Source: Kribbella turkmenica
GTDB lineage: Bacteria; Actinomycetota; Actinomycetes; Propionibacteriales; Kribbellaceae
DNA: 43,249 nucleotides
Assembly: GCF_004348725.1 (NCBI RefSeq)
Contig: NZ_SMKR01000047.1
Coordinates: 1-43,249 of the forward strand
Reading direction: 5' to 3'
Positions 8,144 through 15,300 of the stretch are shown here, in pieces. Every line of letters starts with the position of its first letter. Positions within the stretch are counted from its first letter, which is position 1. The notes under the pieces were generated by a model. It was not told where the DNA came from. It made no database searches and worked only from the letters and a program-made list of their open reading frames with translations. The position numbers and the translations under genes were made by a program.

Positions 8144-8376
8144 TCAGTGACGGGCGGTCCGGCCGCGAAGGAAATGGATGACAGCGGCGACCGGTCCGCA
8201 CACCAGTCCGGTGCCCGCGCCGGTGAAGAGACTGCCGATGCTCATCGCGCCACGCAGGAAGGCCTCCTCGGCGCCCGCGGACAGCGTGCCCTGCAGATCG
8301 CCGAGACTTGGGGTCACGGTGGTGAAGACCCGGTTCCAGAACAGGTCGTGCCCGATCGCCAGGATGGCGCCGTCGC
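8144..8376 (-). pseudogene. Short hydrophobic coding stretch, possible gene remnant
   Basis: Directly downstream of the APH-like gene, in another frame, about 77 codons read like real protein (GAILAIGHDLFWNRVF, then two Ala/Gly-rich hydrophobic segments near the end, and FLRGRTARH before the stop). The frame remains open upstream to an ATG at 8494, but that part is a Arg/Pro-rich shadow of the kinase gene. Internal start choices are poor; a GTG at 8317 would give 57 aa. I read it as a truncated membrane-protein tail, though a small real gene coupled to the kinase stop is possible. Confidence 0.3.
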
Positions 8377-9234
8377 TCAGTTGGGGGTGAACAACCAGTC
8401 GACGGCGGCGAGCGACTTGTCGAGGTACGGCGTGCGGCCGGTCTCGAGGCCGAACCGGAGGTCTTCGAGCAGGGAGCAGCGGGCGTAGAACCACGCGCGC
8501 TCCCGGAGCTCGTCCCCGGCCGGGTACCGGTCGAGCGCCGCGTCGAAGGCGGCCGGTCCCAGGTCACGCAGGATCAGGCCGAAGTCGCGGGCCGGGTCGC
8601 AGCGGGCGGCGTCCGACCAGTCGATGACGCCGGTGATCTTCTCGGTGCCCGGGGCAACGAGGACGTGTTCGATGCCAAGGTCGTTGTGGGAGAAGACGAG
8701 CTCGGGCGCCGGGTCGGGGAGCGGCCGGAGCAGGAACTCTTCGACCGCGCGGTGGTTGGCCGGTGGCAACGCCTGCCCGACGTCCGCGTACTGCTCGGCC
8801 GCCTCGTCGCGCCAGTCGGCCAATGGTTCCTCGTCGCGGTCGACCAGGCCGGTCCATCGGCCAGGGTCCGACCTGTGCAGTACGGCGAGGAACGCACCCA
8901 GTTCGGCGCCGATCGTCACGGCGTGCGTCGTCCGGTCGGCGATCGGGATGTCGATCAGCGGCGTACCCGTGAGCTTCCGGTAGGCCAGGCAGTCGTGCTC
9001 GGCGAGCGCGAAAACCGGTGCCGGAACCGGCAACGGGCTGACCTCACCGACCCTGCCGAGCAGCGCCTCCTCCCGGCTGACCGAGCCCGGCTCGCGGGCG
9101 ATCCGGACCACGAGTTCGTCGTTCACCGCGAACGCCACGTTGTCCAGCCCCGCGCCCAGCCGCACCACCCGCCGGACGTCGTACCCCGGCAACCCGATTC
9201 CCACCAGCCGTCGAACCTCCCCTTCGGTCACCAC
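8377..9234 (-). CDS. APH-family phosphotransferase
   Basis: A kinase of the aminoglycoside/macrolide phosphotransferase and choline kinase superfamily, 285 aa from GTG 9234. The N-lobe holds LGAGLDNVAFAVNDELVVRIAR (nucleotide loop and Lys-like position). The catalytic loop is HNDLGIEHVL, in which the usual metal-binding Asn of the HxDxxxxN pattern is His. The metal motif is DWSDAARCDPARDFG. Substrate is unknown; such genes phosphorylate antibiotics, sugars or small amines, and resistance should not be assumed. The frame is open to 9318, but residues before the GTG look non-coding. TAGGCT 7 bases before GTG suggests a leaderless mRNA. Divergent from the methyltransferase. Confidence 0.85.
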   Translation of the reverse strand: MVTEGEVRRLVGIGLPGYDVRRVVRLGAGLDNVAFAVNDELVVRIAREPGSVSREEALLGRVGEVSPLPVPAPVFALAEHDCLAYRKLTGTPLIDIPIADRTTHAVTIGAELGAFLAVLHRSDPGRWTGLVDRDEEPLADWRDEAAEQYADVGQALPPANHRAVEEFLLRPLPDPAPELVFSHNDLGIEHVLVAPGTEKITGVIDWSDAARCDPARDFGLILRDLGPAAFDAALDRYPAGDELRERAWFYARCSLLEDLRFGLETGRTPYLDKSLAAVDWLFTPN

Positions 9235-9268
9235 ATCCGGGAGCCTAGTAGACGAGTCGTCGCCTGGA

Positions 9269-9286
9269 CGGACGGCAGACCGTCCG
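9269..9286. promoter_or_regulatory. Dyad between kinase and methyltransferase genes
   Basis: CGGACGG-CAGA-CCGTCCG, perfect 7-bp arms, 35 bases upstream of the kinase GTG. A second dyad, CGCGAC-TGGC-GTCGCG (9369-9384), sits right after TTGACC (9364-9369), which could be a -35 for the methyltransferase. Either could be an operator. Confidence 0.35.
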
Positions 9287-9450
9287 ATGGTCGCACCTCG
9301 GCATGGTCGGCTCACCACCCGTCACCGGGCGCTTGCCTGATCCTTACGGTGTTTCGGCCTCCCTTGACCGCGACTGGCGTCGCGACGGCAATGGAAGAAC
9401 GCGGTCCGGCGCAGATTCGCTGGACGATCGACCAGGGGAGGACAGCAAGG

Positions 9451-10506
9451 ATGGCTATCGACGAGGGAAAACTGAATGAACTGCTGGGACAGTTCGTGAC
9501 CGACTTAGGTGGGGCATTCCACGCGGTCAGTGCGGTGATCGGAGACCGGCTCGGTCTCTACCGTGCGCTGCAGGCCACCATGCCCGCGACGCCTGCCGAG
9601 GTCGCGTCTGCCGCCGGGGCGGGGGAGCGCTATGTACGCGAGTGGTTGTCCGGGCAGGCGGCCGGAGGCTACGTCAGCTACGACCCGCGGGCCGATCGCT
9701 TCCATCTCACCGAGGAACAGGAGTTCGCGCTGGCGTGGCCGGACGGGATGCAGACCGCGGCCGCGTTCCACATCCCGGTAGCCGTGGCGAGGAACGTCGA
9801 CGCGGTCACCGAGGCCATCCGCACCGGACGTGGGTTCGGCTGGCACGAGCACGACACCAGCCTGTACGAGGGCACCGAACGGTTCTTCCGCCCGGGCTAC
9901 GTGGCCAACTTGTTGTCGTCGTGGATCCCGGCCCTGGACGGCGTCGAGGAGCGGCTCCGGGCCGGCGCCAAGGTCGCGGATGTCGGCTGCGGGCACGGGG
10001 CGTCGACCCTCCTGATCGCGGAGTCCTATCCAGAGTCCGACGTGATCGGGTTCGACTACCACGGGCCTTCGATCGAACAGGCGCGCAAGCGCGCCTCGGA
10101 GGCGGGCCTGGGAACGCGGGTGTCGTTCGAGGTTGCGAGTGCGGCCGGATTCCCGGGCACCGGCTACGACCTGGTCGCCATCTTCGACGCGCTGCACGAC
10201 ATGCCGGACCCGCTGGGTGCTGCGAAGCACATCCGCGCCGCGCTGAGGCCGGATGGGACCTTCCTGCTCGTGGAGCCGTTCGCGAACGACCGTCTGGAGG
10301 ACAACCTGAATCCGGTCGGGCGGCTGTACTACGGCGCATCGACCACGGTGTGCGTAGCGCACTCGATGACCGCGGAGCCGCGTACGGCGCTCGGCGCACA
10401 GGCCGGCGAGGCCCGGCTGACCGAACTCCTGCGCGAAGCCGGCTTCACCCGCGTCCGTCGAGCCACCGAGACCCCGTTCAACATCATCCTCGAGGCCCGG
10501 CCGTGA
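9451..10506 (+). CDS. SAM-dependent methyltransferase with N-terminal winged helix (Rv2258c-like)
   Basis: A 351-aa protein. Residues 1-95 form an O-methyltransferase-type winged-helix dimerisation region (ALQATMPATPAEVASAAG as helix pair). Residues about 170-290 are the class I Rossmann fold with SAM motif I VADVGCGHG starting at Val175, the acidic FDYHGPS after strand 2, and DALHDMPDP at motif IV. Domain order and length match the mycobacterial Rv2258c type, whose substrate is not known. The start ATG 9451 has GGGAGGA 9 bases upstream; the frame stays open far upstream as a shadow of the kinase gene and is not used. Followed by a strong terminator shared with the converging reductase. Confidence 0.88.
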   Translation: MAIDEGKLNELLGQFVTDLGGAFHAVSAVIGDRLGLYRALQATMPATPAEVASAAGAGERYVREWLSGQAAGGYVSYDPRADRFHLTEEQEFALAWPDGMQTAAAFHIPVAVARNVDAVTEAIRTGRGFGWHEHDTSLYEGTERFFRPGYVANLLSSWIPALDGVEERLRAGAKVADVGCGHGASTLLIAESYPESDVIGFDYHGPSIEQARKRASEAGLGTRVSFEVASAAGFPGTGYDLVAIFDALHDMPDPLGAAKHIRAALRPDGTFLLVEPFANDRLEDNLNPVGRLYYGASTTVCVAHSMTAEPRTALGAQAGEARLTELLREAGFTRVRRATETPFNIILEARP

Positions 10507-10507
10507 C

Positions 10508-10534
10508 GGGCGGATCGGTTGCGCCGATCCGCCC
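10508..10534. terminator. Bidirectional terminator hairpin
   Basis: Perfect 11-bp stem GGGCGGATCGG / CCGATCCGCCC with loop TTGCG, starting 2 bases after the methyltransferase stop and ending 6 bases before the stop of the convergent reductase. It can end both transcripts. Confidence 0.85.
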
Positions 10535-10540
10535 CACGAC

Positions 10541-11509
10541 CTACGTCGTACGGATGGCGTCCTTGTGCGCGGCCAGCCAGTCTGCGAAGGACTGCAGTTC
10601 GGGGTTGAGGTCGCGGACGTTGTCGAGGTCGCGGTCGCCGGTGAAGACCTCGTGGTTCTCGGCGTAGTACTGGAACATGTTGCTGAACTCGACGGCGTAC
10701 GGGAAGTCGAGAGCGCGGTACCGCTCCCACGGCAGTGGGCGGTAGGCGACCTTCTCGCCGAGGGCCTCGGTCAGGGCGGCCGCGTACTGGTCGCCGGTCA
10801 GGTGGTCGCCCGCGATGCTGATCGTCGCGCCGATCAGGCCGGGGCGCTTGAAGACCGCCCGGGCGGCCTTGCCGATGTCCTCGGAGGCGATGCCGGACAG
10901 CGGCTTGTCGGCCATCGGCATCGAGATGGTCAGCGTGCCGTCCTCGGCGCGGACCGGCTCCATCCCGCTGACGAACGCGTCGAAGTAGAACGTGGTCCGC
11001 AGGTTCGTCGTCGGTACGCCGTACTTCGTGAACAGCTCGTCCGCCTCGGCCTTGGCGTCGAAGTGCGGGACGGTGTAGCGGCCGTCGTCCAGTCGCGGAA
11101 CGTCGTCGCGGCCGTCGAAGAACGGGCGGGTGTCGTCGAGCGTCGACCAGATCAGGTGCGCCACCCCGGCGTCGCGAGCGGCCCGGGCGGCGGTCTCGGC
11201 GTGGGCCAGTTCCATCTCGGCGGCGGTGCGCCCGGCCTCCTCCTCGGGGCTGCGCTGAGCCCAGTAGTTGGTCACCACGAACGCGCCGTACGCACCGTCG
11301 AAGGCAGACCGCACGCTCGGTTCGTCGTCGAGGTCGGCAGCGACCACCTCGGCGCCCGCGGCGGCGAGGGCCTTCGCCTTGGCGGACTCCGGGTCGCGGG
11401 TCAGCGCCCGGACGGCGAACTCGCCGGACGAGTCCGCGAGGATCGCGCGGACCAGGCCGCCGCCCTGGGCCCCGGTAGCGCCGACGACCGCGATCAGCTT
11501 CGTGCTCAT
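10541..11509 (-). CDS. NmrA-like NAD(P)-binding protein
   Basis: A 322-aa Rossmann-fold protein of the atypical SDR NmrA/HSCARG type. The dinucleotide site is VVGATGAQGGGLVRAIL at residues 7-23, followed by ALTRDPESAKAKAL with the Arg typical of NADP binding. The Tyr-xxx-Lys catalytic pair of classical SDRs is not evident, as usual for NmrA-like redox sensors. It may sense NADP state or act as a reductase on small quinone or aldehyde substrates; which is unknown. ATG 11509 has AAGGAG 9 bases upstream. The divergent MarR gene and two identical operators in the shared promoter make it a clear target of that regulator, a common arrangement for stress-inducible reductases. Confidence 0.9.
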   Translation of the reverse strand: MSTKLIAVVGATGAQGGGLVRAILADSSGEFAVRALTRDPESAKAKALAAAGAEVVAADLDDEPSVRSAFDGAYGAFVVTNYWAQRSPEEEAGRTAAEMELAHAETAARAARDAGVAHLIWSTLDDTRPFFDGRDDVPRLDDGRYTVPHFDAKAEADELFTKYGVPTTNLRTTFYFDAFVSGMEPVRAEDGTLTISMPMADKPLSGIASEDIGKAARAVFKRPGLIGATISIAGDHLTGDQYAAALTEALGEKVAYRPLPWERYRALDFPYAVEFSNMFQYYAENHEVFTGDRDLDNVRDLNPELQSFADWLAAHKDAIRTT

Positions 11510-11523
11510 ATGGGTGGACTCCT

Positions 11524-11541
11524 TAGGTTGATGCGTCAACC
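11524..11541. promoter_or_regulatory. MarR operator 1
   Basis: TAGGTTGATGCGTCAACC. The core GGTTGA-TGCG-TCAACC has perfect 6-bp arms. It overlaps the likely start of nmrA-type transcription, just downstream of its -10. Identical to operator 2, 35 bases away. Confidence 0.85.
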
Positions 11542-11546
11542 AAGCC

Positions 11547-11574
11547 AGCATAGCGCGCTAGGTTGATGCGTCAA
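11547..11574 (-). promoter_or_regulatory. Promoter of the NmrA-like gene
   Basis: On the reverse strand, -35 TTGACG (11574-11569) and -10 TATGCT (11552-11547) are separated by 16 bases, a good housekeeping promoter. The -35 lies inside operator 2, and operator 1 covers the start region. Confidence 0.7.
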
Positions 11575-11576
11575 CC
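11559..11576. promoter_or_regulatory. MarR operator 2
   Basis: Exact second copy of TAGGTTGATGCGTCAACC. It overlaps the -35 elements of both divergent promoters, so one bound dimer could repress both genes. Confidence 0.85.
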
Positions 11577-11590
11577 CGGTCCGGTAGGAT
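11563..11590 (+). promoter_or_regulatory. Promoter of the marR gene
   Basis: -35 TTGATG (11563-11568), 16-base spacer, -10 TAGGAT (11585-11590). A start 7-8 bases later falls on the GTG at 11598, so the mRNA may be leaderless. Confidence 0.55.
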
Positions 11591-11597
11591 GGGGGAC

Positions 11598-12089
11598 GTG
11601 GGCAAGGGACCGTGGCTCGACGACGACGAGCAGGCCGCGTGGCGCAGCTATCTGCTGATGAACAAGACGCTGGCGACACACCTGGAGCGACACCTCCAGC
11701 GGGAGTTCGGCATGTCCAACTCGGACTTCGAGATCCTGGTGAACCTGTCCGAGTCGGAGCACGGCCGGATGCGCGCCTTCGAGCTCGGCCGGGCGACGCA
11801 GTGGGAGAAGAGCCGGATGTCGCACCACCTGAGCCGGATGGAGAAGCGCGGCCTGATCCGCAAGGAGGCCTGCGAGTCCCGCTACCCCGAGATCGTCATC
11901 ACCGAGAAGGGGCTGGCCGCGATCAGGGCCTGCGCGCCGGCGCACGCCGCCCGGGTCCGCGAGTTCTTCGTCGACGTCCTCGGCACCGACCGGATGATCG
12001 CCCTCGGCCAGGCGTCGGACGAGATCGTCGACACCATCGGCAAGCACTGCGAGAGCGACTGCCCGCCGGAGGTCAGCGGTCTGGGCTGA
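11598..12089 (+). CDS. MarR family repressor, autoregulated
   Basis: A 163-aa MarR protein. Winged helix at about residues 40-105: SNSDFEILVNLSE, recognition region ATQWEKSRMSHHLSRMEKRGLI, and wing KEACESRYPEIVITEKG. Helices at both ends form the dimer. Two Cys near the C-terminus (HCESDC) and one in the wing (EACES) could be redox sensors, as in OhrR/HypR-type MarR proteins, but no known Cys pattern is matched exactly. GTG 11598 is preferred (AGGA 8 bases upstream, or leaderless); ATG 11589 is the alternative. Two perfect operators in the divergent promoter suggest it represses itself and the NmrA-like gene, released by oxidant or a phenolic ligand (inference). Confidence 0.88.
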   Translation: MGKGPWLDDDEQAAWRSYLLMNKTLATHLERHLQREFGMSNSDFEILVNLSESEHGRMRAFELGRATQWEKSRMSHHLSRMEKRGLIRKEACESRYPEIVITEKGLAAIRACAPAHAARVREFFVDVLGTDRMIALGQASDEIVDTIGKHCESDCPPEVSGLG

Positions 12090-12115
12090 GCTGGGGACGC
12101 GGTCCCGGACAGCTC
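12088..12115 (+). terminator. Hairpin overlapping the marR stop
   Basis: GAGCTG-GGGAC-GCG-GTCCC-GGA-CAGCTC: an 11-bp stem with a 3-base bulge and a 3-base loop, beginning within the stop codon. No U-tract. Probable terminator. Confidence 0.45.
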
Positions 12116-12294
12116 TCAGCAGAACTTCGCAGCCGTCAGATCACCGCCGGTGAGCTGGTGCATGCGCGCCGCGCAGTACTGGCCTGCCGGCTCCGGCACA
12201 CCGTCTCGACCCGGTTGTGAAAGGTGATGAATCAGGCGTCGGACAGGCCCGTCCCGACAGCACACCAGTGACAAAGGTGGACTAGTCTCTGAGT

Positions 12295-12316
12295 GACGGC
12301 ACAATGTCGTGCCGTC
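12295..12316 (+). promoter_or_regulatory. Hairpin in the gdh leader
   Basis: GACGGCAC-AATGTC-GTGCCGTC, a perfect 8-bp stem with a 6-base loop, 42 bases before the gdh start. TAGTCT (12283-12288) just upstream looks like a -10, so the hairpin would lie near the 5' end of the mRNA or act as an operator dyad at the start site. Confidence 0.45.
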
Positions 12317-12358
12317 CGGTGCGGAGCGCGCCGGTGGCACGCGTGGAGACGGTGGGGA

Positions 12359-15300
12359 ATGCAGAGCAAGCTGGACGTCCAGAAGGCGGATGTGCTCGCC
12401 AAGGCGGTGGCTGCGGGAACACAGGGGCACGACAAGTCGATCGATCCGGCCAAGCTGAAGACCTTCCTCGAGCGGTACTACCGCCACGTTGCCGCCGAGG
12501 ACGTCGCCGAACGGGAGCCGACCGACTGCCTGGGCGCCGCGAAGCACCACTACAAGTCCGCGACGTCACGGCCGCAGGGGACCGCCAAGGTCCACGTGTT
12601 CACCCCGACCCCCGAGGACCACGGCTGGTCCGCGAACGGCCGGACCGTGGTGGAGATCGTCGTCGACGACATGCCGTTCCTGGTGGACAGCGCGTCGATG
12701 GTGATCAACGAGCACAACCTCGAGCTGCAACTGCTCGTGCACCCGCAGTTCGTCGTCCGGCGGGACATGGCCGGCACGCTGCAGGAGGTGCTGGACGACA
12801 ACGTCACCTCGGACGAGCACGACCTCGTCCGGGAGAGCTGGATGCACCTGGAGATCGAGCGGATCCCCGACGTCGCCGAGCAGCGGGCGCTGGAGCAGAC
12901 GCTGCAGCGGGTGCTCCAGGACGTCCGGGTGGCGGTCGAGGACTGGCCGAAGATGCACGAGAAGGCCGTCACCATCGCCGAGGGCCTGGACGCGTCCCGG
13001 CTGCCGGTCGGCGAGAACGAGGTGGAGGAGGCCCGGGAGCTGCTCGAGTGGCTCGCCGACGAACACTTCACCTTCCTCGGCTACCGCGAGTACGACTTCA
13101 CCATGGAGGGCGAGCAGGGCATCCTGCGCGGCCGGCCGGGCTCCGGCCTGGGCATCCTCCGGGCCGACCCGAAGCCGAACTCGGGCAAGCTCCCGCCCGA
13201 GGTGAGCGCGAAGGCGCAGGAGCGCAAGCTGCTCATCCTGACCAAGGCGAACTCCCGGTCGACCGTGCACCGGTCGGCGTACCTGGACTACGTCGGGATC
13301 AAGCAGTTCGACGACAGCGGCGAGCCGGTCGCGGAGTGCCGGTTCATCGGTCTGCTGTCGTCGACGGCGTACACCGAGAGCGTCATGCAGGTGCCGGTGC
13401 TGCGGCGCAAGGCGCTGGAGCTGTTCCGGCTGACCGGATTCGACCCGAACAGCCACAGCGGCAAAGGTCTGCTCGACGTGCTGGAGACCTACCCGCGCGA
13501 CGAGCTGCTGCAGGCGCCGGTGGAGGACCTGCTGCCGATCGTGCAGTCGGTGCTGCACATGCAGGAGCGCCGCGCCGTCAAGCTGTTCGTCCGGCGGGAC
13601 GTCTACAACCGCTACCTCTCCTGCCTGGTCTACCTTCCGCGTGACCGCTACACCACCGCTGTCCGGCTGAAGATGCAGCAGATCCTCAAGGACGCGATCG
13701 GCGCCGAGACGGTCACGTACGCCGCCTACGTCACCGAGTCCGTGCTGGCCCGCGTGCACTTCGTCGTCCGGATGAAGCAGGGCGAGACGGTCGGCGAGTA
13801 CGACGCCGAGTTGCTCGAGCAGAAGGTGATCGAGGCGACCCGCGCCTGGGTGGACGACTTCACCGCCGCGCTGCACGCCAAGGGCGGCGACGTCGCGGTC
13901 ACCCAGCTGTCCCGCAAGTACGCCGACGCGTTCCCGGAGGCGTACAAGGAGGACTTCGACGCCCGGGTCGCGGTGAACGACGTCAACGTGCTCGAGGGCC
14001 TGCCGGCCGAGAACGGGCTGGCCATGTCGCTGTACACCCCGATCGACGAGGAGTGGGCGGGTGAGCGGCGGTTCAAGGTCTACCGGACCGGCTCGCCACT
14101 GTCGCTGTCCCAGGTGCTGCCGCACCTGACCCACATGGGCGTCGAGGTGATCGACGAGCGGCCCTACGAGATCCGGCCCGTCGGCACCACGGCGTACATC
14201 TACGACTTCGGGCTCAAGGTGCCGACCGACCTCGAGGAGCGGCCGGAGCTGCGCAAGCTGTTCTCCGACACCTTCCACGCCGTCTGGGAGGGCCGGGCCG
14301 AGTCCGACAAGCTGAACGCGCTGGTCCTCAGGGGCAACCTCACCTGGCGCCAGGTGTCCGTCCTGCGGGCCTACCAGAAGTACATCCGCCAGGGCGGTAC
14401 GCCGTTCAGCCAGAACTACATCGAGAACACCTTCCTGAACCACGTGGACGTCGCGAGCCTGCTGGTGCAGCTGTTCGAGACCAGCTTCGACCCGGCCCGC
14501 GGTGCGGCCGACGACCCGGACCGGCGGTCGCTGGCCGGGCAGCTGGAGAAGGAGATCCTGGCCGCGCTGGACACGGTGAAGAGCCTGGACGAGGACCGGA
14601 TCCTGCGGTCCTACCTGACCGTGATCAAAGCGACATTGCGGACGAACTACTACCAGCCGAACGTCGCCGACGGGTCGCCGCGGCCGTACATCTCGCTGAA
14701 GCTGGAGCCGAAGGCGATCCCCGAGCTCCCGCAGCCGCGGCCGGCGTACGAGATCTTCGTGTACTCGCCGCAGGTCGAGGGTGTGCACCTGCGCTTCGGC
14801 GCGGTCGCCCGCGGCGGTCTGCGCTGGTCGGACCGGCGCGAAGACTTCCGGACCGAGGTGCTCGGCCTGGTGAAGGCCCAGATGGTGAAGAACTCGGTGA
14901 TCGTGCCGGTCGGCGCGAAGGGCGGGTTCTACGCCAAGCAGCTGCCGGACCCGGCGGCCGATCGCGACGCCTGGCTGGCCGAGGGGATCGCGTCGTACAA
15001 GACGTTCGTCTCCGGCCTGCTCGACATCACCGACAACATCGTCGCCGGCAGCATCGTCTCGCCGCGGGACGTGGTCCGGTACGACGGCGACGACGCGTAC
15101 CTCGTGGTCGCCGCGGACAAGGGCACGGCGACGTTCTCCGACATCGCGAACGGGGTCGCCAAGGAGTACGGCTTCTGGCTGGGCGACGCGTTCGCCTCCG
15201 GTGGCTCGGTCGGGTACGACCACAAGGCGATGGGCATCACCGCGCGCGGTGCGTGGGAGTCGGTCAAGCGGCACTTCCGCGAGCTCGGCCACGACTGCCA

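Noticed and set aside
8377-9234. Antibiotic resistance gene
   Set aside because: Only the APH fold is supported; the catalytic loop departs from known resistance enzymes at the Asn position, and nothing indicates a mobile context.
8665-9450. N-terminal extension of the methyltransferase by 262 codons
   Set aside because: The extension is antisense to the kinase gene and has no family similarity; ATG 9451 has GGGAGGA upstream.
12227-12271. 14-codon leader peptide ORF upstream of gdh
   Set aside because: Has a fair ribosome site but lies before the likely promoter and has no regulatory codon run.
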